From DASSUW01 sp036520135 (GTDB lineage Bacteria > Actinomycetota > Thermoleophilia > Solirubrobacterales > Solirubrobacteraceae): a stretch of 18,672 nt of DNA. The position numbers were made by a program, and so were the translations under genes. Shown in pieces: positions 1-7,957 of the stretch. The DNA lies in NCBI GenBank assembly GCA_036520135.1, contig DATDKF010000299.1, positions 1 through 18,672 on the forward strand, written 5' to 3'. Numbering within the stretch: position 1 is the first letter of the stretch; the number at the start of each line of letters is the position of its first letter. The notes beneath the pieces were generated by a model, which had not been told where the DNA came from, searched no databases, and saw only the letters and a list, made by a program, of their open reading frames with translations.

Positions 1-933
1 GGCGAGCCCGAACTGGATCGGCGACCAGCCAAGGACCTCCTGTGCGTACTGGGTGAGGATGAACGGCACGCCGAAGCCCATCGTCCCCAGCGCGAAGAGC
101 ACGAGGTTGCCCCCCACCAGCGACCGCGACCGGAACACCCCGAGCGGCGCCAACGGCGCGACCGAGCGCGACTCGATGCCGACGAAGGCCACGGTCAGGA
201 CACCCGCCAGGGCCAGAAGACCCAGCGTCTGGCTATCGCCCCAACCGGCGTCAGGAGCCTCGACGACCGCGTAGACCAGCGCCACTAGCGCGGCCGTGAT
301 CGTCGCCGCGCCGGCGACGTCGAAGCGCCGCTGCCCAGCCGCCCCGCGGCTCTCGCGCAGGAGCACGGGGCTGAGGGCGGCCACTACGGCGGCAACGGGC
401 ACGTTGATGAAGAAGATCCACTCCCAGCCGAGGCCGTCGGTGATCGGGCCGCCGACCAGCCACGCTGCGGTCCCGCCGATGGCGCCGGTCGAGCCCCAGA
501 TCCCGAGCGCCTTGTTGCGCTCGGCGCCCTCCTGGAAGGTGGTCATGAGGATCGACAGGGCGGTCGGGGTCATGATTGCGGCCGCCACGCCCTGCAGACC
601 GCGGGCGGTGAGGAGTGCCCCGGTCGTGCCCGCCAGCCCGGCGCCGAGGGAAGCCAGCGCGAACAGGCCGGTGCCAACGATGAACATCCGGCGACGCCCC
701 AAGAGGTCGGCAGCGCGCCCGCCCAGCAGCAGCAGACCGCCGAAGCTGAGCAGGTAGGCGCTCAGGACCCACTGCAGATCGCCGGCCGAGAACGCCAGGT
801 CCGCGTCGATCGAGGGCAGCGCCACGACCACGATCGCGGAGTCGAGGATGACCATGAAGAAGGCCGTGCACAGCAGCGCGAGCGCCTTCCAGCGGCGCGG
901 GTCGAGCTGAGCCGGGGGGTGTGGGTTGGACAT
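1..933 (-). CDS. MFS drug exporter, DHA2 (EmrB/QacA-like) family, 3' end cut by window edge
   Basis: The reading frame is open from an ATG at 933 to base 1, giving 311 residues of a protein that normally has about 450-500. The start reads MSNPHPPAQLDPRRWKAL and is preceded by GGAGGA four bases upstream of the ATG. TM1 carries the DHA2-type stretch FFMVILDSAIVVVALPSI. The TM2-TM3 loop has the MFS motif A form GGRAADLLGRRR, and several further hydrophobic helices follow. Members of this family are inner-membrane proton-driven exporters of drugs or lipophilic compounds; the substrate here cannot be told. It lies downstream of the ECF sigma gene on the same strand. The 92-base gap between them holds an ECF-like promoter element (982-1009) matching the one in front of the sigma operon, so it is probably part of that regulon. 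The C-terminal half is outside the window. Confidence 0.9.
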   Translation of the reverse strand, partial: MSNPHPPAQLDPRRWKALALLCTAFFMVILDSAIVVVALPSIDADLAFSAGDLQWVLSAYLLSFGGLLLLGGRAADLLGRRRMFIVGTGLFALASLGAGLAGTTGALLTARGLQGVAAAIMTPTALSILMTTFQEGAERNKALGIWGSTGAIGGTAAWLVGGPITDGLGWEWIFFINVPVAAVVAALSPVLLRESRGAAGQRRFDVAGAATITAALVALVYAVVEAPDAGWGDSQTLGLLALAGVLTVAFVGIESRSVAPLAPLGVFRSRSLVGGNLVLFALGTMGFGVPFILTQYAQEVLGWSPIQFGLA

Positions 934-981
934 GACGTCCTCCGTGTCGATGTCGCCGCCCGAATCGGCGGCCTTGACAAC

Positions 982-1009
982 ACGTCGCCCCAAGGAGGGC
1001 GATTTGGAC
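982..1009 (-). promoter_or_regulatory. Putative ECF-sigma promoter of the MFS exporter gene
   Basis: Read on the minus strand the element is GTCCAAATCG, then 10 unrelated bases, then GGCGACGT. The same two blocks with the same spacing occur at 2757-2784 before the YciI/sigma operon (18 of 18 block positions identical). Taking TGTCCA as -35 and CGAC as -10 gives a 17-base spacer, usual for ECF promoters. This is close to the TGTCGA and CGA/TC boxes that I recall being reported for ECF42 sigma factors. The -10 end lies 48 bases upstream of the exporter ATG. The function is inferred from position and conservation. Confidence 0.65.
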
Positions 1010-1025
1010 AGGCTGCGGAAATTCG

Positions 1026-2291
1026 TTACCGCAGCGCGCTCAGGCGCCGCTCGAGCTCCTCGCGCTCGACGGCGTTGGCGGTGAGCGCGATCGCCCGTTC
1101 GTACGCGCGAGCGGCGCCCTCGGCATCGCCTGCGCGGCTGAGGAGTTCGGCGTGCGCCGCGTGCAGCGGCTGGTAGCGCCCGAGCGCCGGATCGCGGAGC
1201 AGCGGCTCGAGCAGCTCCAGGCCCGCGGCGGGCTCGGAGGCCAGGCCGACGGCGACCGCGCGGTTGAGCTCGATCACCGGCGACGGGTTGAGGGCGGCCA
1301 GGGCGCCGTACAGTTCGGCGATCTGCGCCCAGTCGGTGGTCTCGGCGTCCGGCGCCTGGATCTGCAGGGCCGTGATCGCGGCCTGCAGCTGGTACTCGCC
1401 CGGGCGCCGCAGGCGCACGGCGCGCTCCAACTTCGTCAGACCCTCGCGGATCCGGTCCTGATCCCAGAGCGACCGGTCTTGGGCTTCGAGCGCGACGTAC
1501 CGGCCGCCCGGATCCACGCGGGCGGCGCGGCGAGCGTGGTGCAGCAGCATCAACGCCGACAGTCCCCAGACCTCGGCGTCGTCGGGCATCAGCCGGGTCA
1601 GCAGCTCGCCGAGGCGGATCGCCTCCTCGCAGAGCTCCTCGCGGACGAGGCGATCGCCCTCGGTGGCCGCGTAGCCCTCGTTGAAGATCAGGTACACGAC
1701 CCGCAGCACGCCGCGCAGGCGGTCGGGCAGCTCCTCGTCGGCCGGCACCCGGTAGGGGATGTGGGCGTCGGCGATCTTCCGCTTCGCGCGCACGATCCGC
1801 TTGCCCATGGTCGGCTCCGCAACCAGGAACGCGCGGGCGATCTCGCCGGTGGTCAGGCCCCCGAGCGCGCGCAGTGTGAGCGCCACGCGCGCGGGCATCT
1901 CGAGCGCTGGGTGGCAGCAGGTGAAGATCAACCGCAGCCGGTCGTCGACGATCGTGCTTTCGTCCTCCATGGATGGCTCCTCGTGCTGGGCGTCCAGACG
2001 GGTCAGCTCGGCCAGCCGTTCGGCACGATCGGCCACTGCCCGAGCCCGGCGCAGGCGATCGATCGCCCGCCGCCGCGAGACGGTGGTGATCCACGCCCCC
2101 GGATTGGCCGGAATCCCGTCGCGCCGCCACAGCGTGACGGCCGCCTCGAACGCGTCCTGGACGGCGTCCTCGGCCAGCTGGAAGTCGCCGGCCTGCCGGA
2201 TCAGGGTGGCCAGCACGATCGCCCGCTCGTCGCGGAACGCGCGCGCGATCGCAGCCGAGACGGGGTCGGCCGGCTGAACGTCTCCGCTCAC
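1026..2291 (-). CDS. ECF42-type RNA polymerase sigma factor with C-terminal helical extension
   Basis: This is a 421-residue sigma-70 family protein. Region 2 spans about residues 20-85 (FQLAEDAVQDAFEAAV, then GAWITTVSRRRAIDRLRR). Region 4 spans about 115-175 (LTTGEIARAFLVAEPTMGKR, the DNA-binding helix-turn-helix). Beyond it lies an extension of about 245 residues that starts with the LIFNEGY motif (201-207) and looks TPR-like. This long extension and the length are typical of the ECF42 group, which is encoded next to YciI/DGPF proteins, as here. The GTG start at 2291 overlaps the YciI stop as GTGA, which indicates translational coupling. An upstream in-frame ATG would add 53 Arg/Gly-rich residues lying over the YciI gene and is not credible. 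No anti-sigma factor gene is adjacent, as is usual for this group; the extension probably controls activity (known for related groups, inferred here). Confidence 0.92.
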   Translation of the reverse strand: MSGDVQPADPVSAAIARAFRDERAIVLATLIRQAGDFQLAEDAVQDAFEAAVTLWRRDGIPANPGAWITTVSRRRAIDRLRRARAVADRAERLAELTRLDAQHEEPSMEDESTIVDDRLRLIFTCCHPALEMPARVALTLRALGGLTTGEIARAFLVAEPTMGKRIVRAKRKIADAHIPYRVPADEELPDRLRGVLRVVYLIFNEGYAATEGDRLVREELCEEAIRLGELLTRLMPDDAEVWGLSALMLLHHARRAARVDPGGRYVALEAQDRSLWDQDRIREGLTKLERAVRLRRPGEYQLQAAITALQIQAPDAETTDWAQIAELYGALAALNPSPVIELNRAVAVGLASEPAAGLELLEPLLRDPALGRYQPLHAAHAELLSRAGDAEGAARAYERAIALTANAVEREELERRLSALR

Positions 2292-2701
2292 GCCAGGTCT
2301 TCGACCGCCGCGTCGGGCACGTCGGCGCCCGCGTCGCGCGCCACGTTCAACCACTCGTCGGCCGACATGACCGGACGCACCTCCACCGTCCCCCATTGCG
2401 CGACCGGCAGCCGCGCGGCCTGCTTGAGCGCCTCGTCGAGGTCGGCGCACTCCAGGATGTAGTAGCCGGCCAAGACCTCCTTGGTCAGCGCGAACGGGCC
2501 GTCGGTGATCTCGGACTCGCCACCGCGCACGCGGACCGATGTCGCGCTCTCCGTCGAGCGCAGCCGCTGGACGCCCACCAGCAGCCCGGCCTCGCGCAGG
2601 CTGCGGTGCAGTTCCACGAACATGGGCAGCGTGGTCTCGCGCTCGGCCTGAGCCGCCGGGTCGACCTCCTGTTCGTACACGAGCAGCATGTATTGAGACA
2701 T
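2288..2701 (-). CDS. YciI-like DGPF-domain protein
   Basis: This is a small 137-residue alpha/beta protein beginning MSQYMLLVYE. It has the DGPF signature at residues 67-70, within ITDGPFALTKEVLAGYYI, the hallmark of YCII/DGPF proteins. Such proteins are the regular genetic partners of ECF42 sigma factors; their biochemical role is not settled. The ATG at 2701 is chosen because GGAGG lies five bases upstream. A GTG one codon earlier (2704) would leave only about two bases of spacing. The stop overlaps the start of the sigma-factor gene by four bases, so the two are translated together. An ECF-like promoter lies 55 bases upstream, suggesting that the downstream sigma factor controls its own operon. 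Confidence 0.9.
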   Translation of the reverse strand: MSQYMLLVYEQEVDPAAQAERETTLPMFVELHRSLREAGLLVGVQRLRSTESATSVRVRGGESEITDGPFALTKEVLAGYYILECADLDEALKQAARLPVAQWGTVEVRPVMSADEWLNVARDAGADVPDAAVEDLA

Positions 2702-2756
2702 CACGCCCTCCGATCTTTCGTGCTCTTTCGCCGCACGCTACGCGGCCCTCATCACT

Positions 2757-2784
2757 ACGTCGCCGCTCGCAGGACGATTTGGAC
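2757..2784 (-). promoter_or_regulatory. Putative autoregulated ECF promoter of the YciI-sigma operon
   Basis: On the minus strand the bases read GTCCAAATCG, 10 bases, GGCGACGT. Both blocks and the 10-base distance match the element before the MFS exporter (982-1009), while the intervening bases differ. Its end is 55 bases upstream of the YciI ATG. Two copies with conserved blocks and an unconserved spacer are what a shared sigma-factor promoter looks like. The sigma factor encoded in this operon is the obvious candidate (inference). Confidence 0.65.
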
Positions 2785-2907
2785 CGAATGCCTAGAAGTC
2801 GATGCGCATCACGATTCGTCGCAGAGTCGGCCCCGGTGGACGGCCGGCGATCGCGGGTCTAGGCTCCAGGCTCCTGAAGCGGGCAGCGGCTGGGAGGAGG
2901 TCGGGCG

Positions 2908-5900
2908 ATGAGTGTCACCGTGGGCGTGAGGTGCGCAGCGTCGATGCCGACCCGTGCCGGCCTGCGGATGGCCGCGGGCTTGGCCTGTCTGGTGGCGCTG
3001 ATTGCCGGGGCCCCGGCGGCGCGGGCGGATCACACGCCGGTGCCGAGCACGGTGGCGCTGGTCGGGTCGTTGCAGTCCGAGCTCGGATGCCCGGGTGAGT
3101 GGCAGCCTGAATGCCCGCAGACCCGCCTGCAGCCGGTTGCGGGCGCGCCCGGCGTGTTCCGCGCCACGTTCGCCCTGCCGGCCGGCGGCTACGAGTACAA
3201 GGTCGCGCTCAACAACTCGTGGGATGAGAACTACGGTGCGGGTGGAGTGAGCGGCGGCGCGAACATCGCGATCACCGCGCCCGGCGGACCGGTGACGTTC
3301 ACGTACGACCACGCCACGCACATCATCAGCGACGACACGCCGCGGCCGCTGGCCAGCGTTCAGGGCGCGCACTGGGTGCGGGCCGGCGTGATCGCCTGGC
3401 AGCCGCCCGCCGGCGCGCAGACCTACCGCCTGCACTACGCGCCCGAGGGCGGCCTCGCGGTCGAGAACGGCGCCATCGTCGGCGGCTCATCGGTGCCGTT
3501 GACCTTGAACGCGGCGGGCCTGCCCGCGGACGTGCGCGCCGAGTTCCCGCACCTCGCCTCCTACGCCGCGCTCGAGCTCGCGCCCGCGGCGCAGCGGCTC
3601 GCCGCCCGCCTGCTCGAGGGCGAGCTGGTCGTCGCGGCCTACGACGGCGCCGGCGCGCTGCTGCAGAGCACCGGAGTCCAGATTCCCGGTGTGCTCGACG
3701 ACCTCTATGCGCGCGCCCGGTACGCCGAGCTGGGGCCCGTGTGGAGCCATGGGCGCCCGTCGCTCGCGGTGTGGGCGCCGACCGCCACGAACGTCGACCT
3801 CGTGCTCGAACGGGCGGGTCGCGCGCCAGAGGAGCGCGTCGCGATGCGCCGTGGCGACGACGGCGTGTGGCGCGTGTCGGGCGACCGGTCGTGGCGCAAC
3901 GCGGCGTACCTCTACGAGGTGACGGTCTACGTGCCGGCGCTCGACAAGGTCGTCACGAACGCGGTCACCGACCCGTACTCGGTCGCGCTGACCACGAACT
4001 CCGCGCGCTCGGTGCTGGCCGACCTCGACGACCCGGCGCTGCAGCCGGACGGCTGGGAGCGGCTGAGAAAACCGGCCCTGAGCCAGCCTGAGGACTCCAC
4101 GATCTACGAGTTGCACGTGCGCGACTTCTCGATCACCGACGAGACCGTCCCCGCCGCGCACCGCGGCACGTATCTCGCGTTCACGGACCGCGGCAGCGAC
4201 GGCATGCGCCAGCTGCGCGACCTCGCCCGGGCCGGCATGAACTCACTGCACCTGCTGCCGACGAACGACATCGCGACGATCGAGGAGGATCGCGCCAAGC
4301 AGCAGCAGCCCCCGTGCGACCTGTCGTCGTTCCCGCCCGACTCGCCGCTGCAACAGGAGTGCGTCCGCACGGTCGCGGCCACGGACGGGTTCAACTGGGG
4401 CTACGACCCGTTGCACTACACGACGCCGGAGGGCTCATACGCGACCGATCCGGACGGGCCGGCGCGCACGCTGCAGTTCCGCCAGGCGGTCCGGGGCATC
4501 AACCGCGCCGGCCTGCGGGTGATCATGGACGTGGTCTACAACCACACGCCGGCCGCCGGCCAGGATCCGAAGTCGATCCTCGACCGGATCGTGCCGGGCT
4601 ACTACCAGCGGCTCAACCCGGCCACGGGAGCGGTCGAGACCTCCACGTGCTGCTCGAACACCGCGACCGAGCACCTGATGATGGGCAAGCTCCTGCTCGA
4701 CTCGGTGCTGACGTGGGCCAAGCAGTACAAGGTCGACGGATTCCGCTTCGACCTGATGGGCCATCAGCCCAAGGCGCTCATGGTCGAGCTGCGCCGCGAC
4801 CTGGATGCGCTGACGCTCCGGCGGGACGGCGTGGACGGCAAGCGCATCTACGTCTACGGCGAGGGCTGGAACTTCGGCGAGGTTGCCAACAACGCCCGGT
4901 TCGTGCAGGCCAGCCAGCTCAACCTGGCGGGCACCGGCATCGCCACGTTCTCCGACCGGCTGCGCGATGCCGTGCGGGGCGGCAGCCCGTTCGACGCCGA
5001 TCCGCGCATCCAGGGCTTCGCCAACGGCCTGTTCACCGATCCGAACGGCTCGCCCGCCAACGGCACGCCCGCCGAGCAGCGCACGCGGCTGTTGCACTAC
5101 CAGGACCTGATCAAGCTCGGGCTCGCCGGCAACCTGCGCGACTACACGTTCGTCGACAGCACCGGCCAGACGGTCAAGGGCTCGCAGGTCGACTACAACG
5201 GCCAGCCCGCCGGCTACGCTGCCGATCCGAGCGAGACGATCACCTACGTCGACGCTCACGACAACGAGACGCTGTTCGACGCGCTGCAGCTCAAGCTCCC
5301 ACCCGGCACCGCGATGGCCGACCGCGTGCGCATGAACACGATCGCGCTCGCGACCACCGCACTGGCCCAGAGCCCGTCGTTCTGGCACGCCGGCAACGAC
5401 CTGCTGCGCTCCAAGTCGCTGGACCGCAACAGCTACGACTCCGGCGACTGGTTCAACCGGATCGACTGGTCCCGGCAGGAGTCGACGTTCGGCTCCGGAC
5501 TGCCGCCGGCGCCCGACAACCAGGACAAGTGGGGCTACATGCGCCCGCTGCTCGCCGACCCCGCGCTCAAGCCGCAGGCGGCCGACATCCAGGCGGCGCA
5601 CGCGCGTGCGGATGAGCTGCTCCGGATCCGCCTGTCCACGCCGCTGTTCCGGCTCGGCAGCGCCCGGCTCATCCAGGACCGTGTCAGCTTCCCCAACGGC
5701 GGCCCGAACCAGGCGCCGGGCGTGATCACCATGGCGATCGACGACCGTACCGGCCACGATCTCGATCGCAAGCTCGAAGGTGTCGTCGTCGTCTTCAACG
5801 CCTCAGACGAGCCGACCACGCAGACCGTGGCCGCGCTCGCCGGGCGCCGCTACGAGCTGCACCCCATCCAAGCCCTCGGCAGCGACCCGGTCGTGCGCGC

Positions 5901-5985
5901 GTCCACATACGATTCTGCGACCGGCACGTTCACCGTTCCGGCCCGCACCGTCGCGGTCTTCGTCGCCCCGACGGTGACGCCTTGA
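2908..5985 (+). CDS. Secreted pullulanase-type alpha-1,6-glucosidase (GH13)
   Basis: This is a 1025-residue debranching enzyme that would hydrolyse alpha-1,6 links in pullulan, starch or glycogen outside the cell. The ATG follows GGAGGAGG by seven bases. A signal peptide (about 1-40, ending APAARA before DHTP) directs export. Residues about 45-145 resemble the X25-type domain of pullulanases (VALVGSLQSELGCPGEW, YEYKVALNNSWDENYG). A pullulanase N-terminal domain follows, then a CBM48-like domain (about 278-375) and a GH13 barrel from about 397. Barrel motifs are FNWGYDP, DVVYNH (541-546), nucleophile Asp615 in GFRFDLMG, acid/base Glu652 in YGEGWNFGE, and Asp785 in DAHDNE. A C-terminal beta domain of the DUF3372 kind ends the protein. 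All three catalytic acids are present and the length is close to Klebsiella PulA. It is monocistronic and meets the kinase operon tail to tail. Confidence 0.95.
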   Translation: MSVTVGVRCAASMPTRAGLRMAAGLACLVALIAGAPAARADHTPVPSTVALVGSLQSELGCPGEWQPECPQTRLQPVAGAPGVFRATFALPAGGYEYKVALNNSWDENYGAGGVSGGANIAITAPGGPVTFTYDHATHIISDDTPRPLASVQGAHWVRAGVIAWQPPAGAQTYRLHYAPEGGLAVENGAIVGGSSVPLTLNAAGLPADVRAEFPHLASYAALELAPAAQRLAARLLEGELVVAAYDGAGALLQSTGVQIPGVLDDLYARARYAELGPVWSHGRPSLAVWAPTATNVDLVLERAGRAPEERVAMRRGDDGVWRVSGDRSWRNAAYLYEVTVYVPALDKVVTNAVTDPYSVALTTNSARSVLADLDDPALQPDGWERLRKPALSQPEDSTIYELHVRDFSITDETVPAAHRGTYLAFTDRGSDGMRQLRDLARAGMNSLHLLPTNDIATIEEDRAKQQQPPCDLSSFPPDSPLQQECVRTVAATDGFNWGYDPLHYTTPEGSYATDPDGPARTLQFRQAVRGINRAGLRVIMDVVYNHTPAAGQDPKSILDRIVPGYYQRLNPATGAVETSTCCSNTATEHLMMGKLLLDSVLTWAKQYKVDGFRFDLMGHQPKALMVELRRDLDALTLRRDGVDGKRIYVYGEGWNFGEVANNARFVQASQLNLAGTGIATFSDRLRDAVRGGSPFDADPRIQGFANGLFTDPNGSPANGTPAEQRTRLLHYQDLIKLGLAGNLRDYTFVDSTGQTVKGSQVDYNGQPAGYAADPSETITYVDAHDNETLFDALQLKLPPGTAMADRVRMNTIALATTALAQSPSFWHAGNDLLRSKSLDRNSYDSGDWFNRIDWSRQESTFGSGLPPAPDNQDKWGYMRPLLADPALKPQAADIQAAHARADELLRIRLSTPLFRLGSARLIQDRVSFPNGGPNQAPGVITMAIDDRTGHDLDRKLEGVVVVFNASDEPTTQTVAALAGRRYELHPIQALGSDPVVRASTYDSATGTFTVPARTVAVFVAPTVTP

Positions 5986-5997
5986 GCGCGAGGGCGA

Positions 5998-6132
5998 TCA
6001 CCGACCGCTGACCTGCTCGAGCGCGGCGAGGATCTTGCGGGCGCTGACGACCGGGACGGTGGGGATGGCCGGGTACGGCGCGGGGAAGATCGCGCGGATG
6101 AGAACGCTGTCGTCGGCGATGACTACGCGCAT
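5998..6132 (-). pseudogene. Truncated NarL-type response regulator remnant (44 codons)
   Basis: The ATG at 6132 overlaps the end of the histidine-kinase gene by 10 bases and has GGAG five bases upstream, both normal for a kinase/response-regulator pair. The product starts MRVVIADDSVLIR, which is the beta-1 strand and acidic pair of a NarL/FixJ receiver domain. After residue 13 the sequence no longer matches a receiver, and a TGA ends it after 44 residues instead of about 210. The phospho-acceptor Asp, the rest of the receiver and the LuxR helix-turn-helix are all absent. The remaining codons keep very high GC at third positions, and the tail (RKILAALEQVSGR) could be the far C-terminus of the original protein, which would suit an in-frame internal deletion. 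The start resemblance is visible; the deletion is inference. The stop lies 12 bases from the pullulanase stop. Confidence 0.6.
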
Positions 6133-7931
6133 GGCAGCTCCGCCCTGATGACCGTACCTCCGCCGGGTGGGCTCACGATGGACATCGCCCCGTCCAGCAC
6201 CTCGACGCGATCGGCGAGGCCGCGCAGCCCGGAGCCGGCGGACGCGTCGGCTCCGCCGACCCCGTCGTCGGCGATCTCGATGACGACGATCGTGTCGCTG
6301 CGCCAGACGCGCAGCGATGCGGCGGTCGCCCGCGCGTACTTGGCCACGTTCGCGAGCGCTTCGCAGGCGACGAAGTACAGGGCGAGCTCGACGGGACGGG
6401 GGAGATAGCCTGGGACGTCGTAGGTGACTCTCGTCGGGACCGTTGCCCGCGAGGCGACCGACTCGAGCGCGGATCGCAGCCCGTACTCGAGCGCCGCGGG
6501 ATGGATCCCGCGCGCGAGCTCGCGCAGCTCTTGTAGCGACTGAGTGAGCTGATCCGTGGCGCTCGTCACGAGCTCCTCGGCAACCGTCGGGTCGCGGCGG
6601 ATCTGGACTTGGGCGAGCCGGAGCTGCAGCGCGAGCGCGACCAGCCGCTGCTGCGCGCCGTCGTGCAGGTCTCGCTCGATGCGTCGGCGCTCGGCGTCGC
6701 CCGCGGCGACGATGCGCTGGCGGGACGCCTGCAACTCGGCGAGCCGGGTCTCGGACTCCGCGTGCAGCTGCGCGTTCTCCAGCGCGATCGCCGCTGCCGC
6801 CGCGACGGCATCGAGCAGTTCCGGTTCCTCGCGCAGCGAGGCGTCGTGCACCAGCGCCGCGACCGGACGCCCGTCGCGCTCGACGAGCGTCGCCGCGGTC
6901 GGGCCGGTTCCGTCCGGGAGCTCGAGAGGGCGTCCGTCGTCGTCGATCCAGCCCTCGTGCTCGGGCACCCAGTGGGCGAGCGTCAGCGATGAGTCACGCA
7001 GCGCGCGCGCCAGCGCGGGGCCCAGATCGGCGGACCGGCGCAGCTCGACGAACAGGTCGCCGACCGCCGAGCGCGCGAGCCGGGCGTCGAGCAGCCCGAG
7101 GAGGAACGCCACGGGCGCCAGCCCGATGGCGAACAGCGTGGCGCGCCGGATCGTCTCGAACACCGGCTGGCCGCTGACGAGGCCCAGCGCGGCCGACGAG
7201 TAGAGGAAGGCCAGCATCAGCAGCGCGATCACGAACGAGTGGACGAGCAGGGCCACCGACGGCCGCATCTGGCGGTCGGAGTCCCGGCGCCGCACCGTCA
7301 GGACCGCGATCGCGCCGAGCGCGAGCGCGCTGAGCAGCAGGAGCTGGACGTGCAGCAACGTGCTCGCGGCCTGCGCCGCGCCGGCGACCGCGAGCAGGTT
7401 GTCCGGCCCGAAGCCGCCGAGCGCCATCCCGACGAGCTGGAGACCGAAGGCGGTCACGTAGCCGGCGGCCACGAGCGCCCGCTCCGGCGTTCCCGCGAGA
7501 CGCCCGTCCGGAAAGGCGAGGAAGACGTGCACGAACAGCACGGCGGCGAGCAGGTCGAACGCGATCCCGACCGTGTACGGCGCGGCCGGCCCGGCGGTCG
7601 ACAGGCTCGACAGGAACATGCCAAAGCCAGCCGCGATCATCAGCGGCGCGAGCGCGTTGCCCGGGCGCCGCGACCACGCGACGGCTCCCGAGAGCACGTA
7701 CGCCAGCGTGATCCACGCCATCAGCGCGGCCTGCACGCCCGGTGCGCCGAGGCGATCGCCGGTCAGGGCGGCCGCGACAGACGCGGCCGCGGCGCTCGCG
7801 CCGGCCAGCGTCACCAGGGCCAGGACCGGGTGCCCGGGGGCGGCGAGCGTACGACGGGTTCTCGCCCCGACGCGGATGGCGTCGCTTCCGGCGAGACGAA
7901 AAGTCTCCGATGCGAGTGCTGCCGCCGACAT
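6123..7931 (-). CDS. Membrane sensor histidine kinase, NarL/DesK type (HisKA_3)
   Basis: This is a 602-residue kinase. Residues about 35-285 hold around eight hydrophobic helices, including the loop AFPDGRL seen in related actinobacterial kinases. A GAF-like linker (about 290-390) follows, then a short coiled coil. The HisKA_3 dimerisation helix ERRRIERDLHDGAQQRL puts the phospho-accepting histidine at 423. The ATPase domain has the N box around Asn528 (EALANVAKYA), DDGVGG (555-560) and GSGLRGL (567-572). The ATG at 7931 is chosen for its GGAGGAGG five bases upstream; an earlier in-frame start lies inside the upstream epimerase gene. The gene is 26 bases downstream of that epimerase gene and probably co-transcribed. 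It should phosphorylate a LuxR-type response regulator, but the regulator encoded next to it is reduced to a remnant, so it may be an orphan or signal to a distant partner. Confidence 0.93.
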   Translation of the reverse strand: MSAAALASETFRLAGSDAIRVGARTRRTLAAPGHPVLALVTLAGASAAAASVAAALTGDRLGAPGVQAALMAWITLAYVLSGAVAWSRRPGNALAPLMIAAGFGMFLSSLSTAGPAAPYTVGIAFDLLAAVLFVHVFLAFPDGRLAGTPERALVAAGYVTAFGLQLVGMALGGFGPDNLLAVAGAAQAASTLLHVQLLLLSALALGAIAVLTVRRRDSDRQMRPSVALLVHSFVIALLMLAFLYSSAALGLVSGQPVFETIRRATLFAIGLAPVAFLLGLLDARLARSAVGDLFVELRRSADLGPALARALRDSSLTLAHWVPEHEGWIDDDGRPLELPDGTGPTAATLVERDGRPVAALVHDASLREEPELLDAVAAAAAIALENAQLHAESETRLAELQASRQRIVAAGDAERRRIERDLHDGAQQRLVALALQLRLAQVQIRRDPTVAEELVTSATDQLTQSLQELRELARGIHPAALEYGLRSALESVASRATVPTRVTYDVPGYLPRPVELALYFVACEALANVAKYARATAASLRVWRSDTIVVIEIADDGVGGADASAGSGLRGLADRVEVLDGAMSIVSPPGGGTVIRAELPCA

Positions 7932-7957
7932 CCCAACCTCCTCCGTTTCGATCCCGA

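Noticed and set aside
2292..2450. N-terminal extension of the sigma factor to an upstream ATG
   Set aside because: The 53 extra residues are almost all Arg, Gly and Ala, overlap the YciI gene, and the GTGA junction gives a normal family length.
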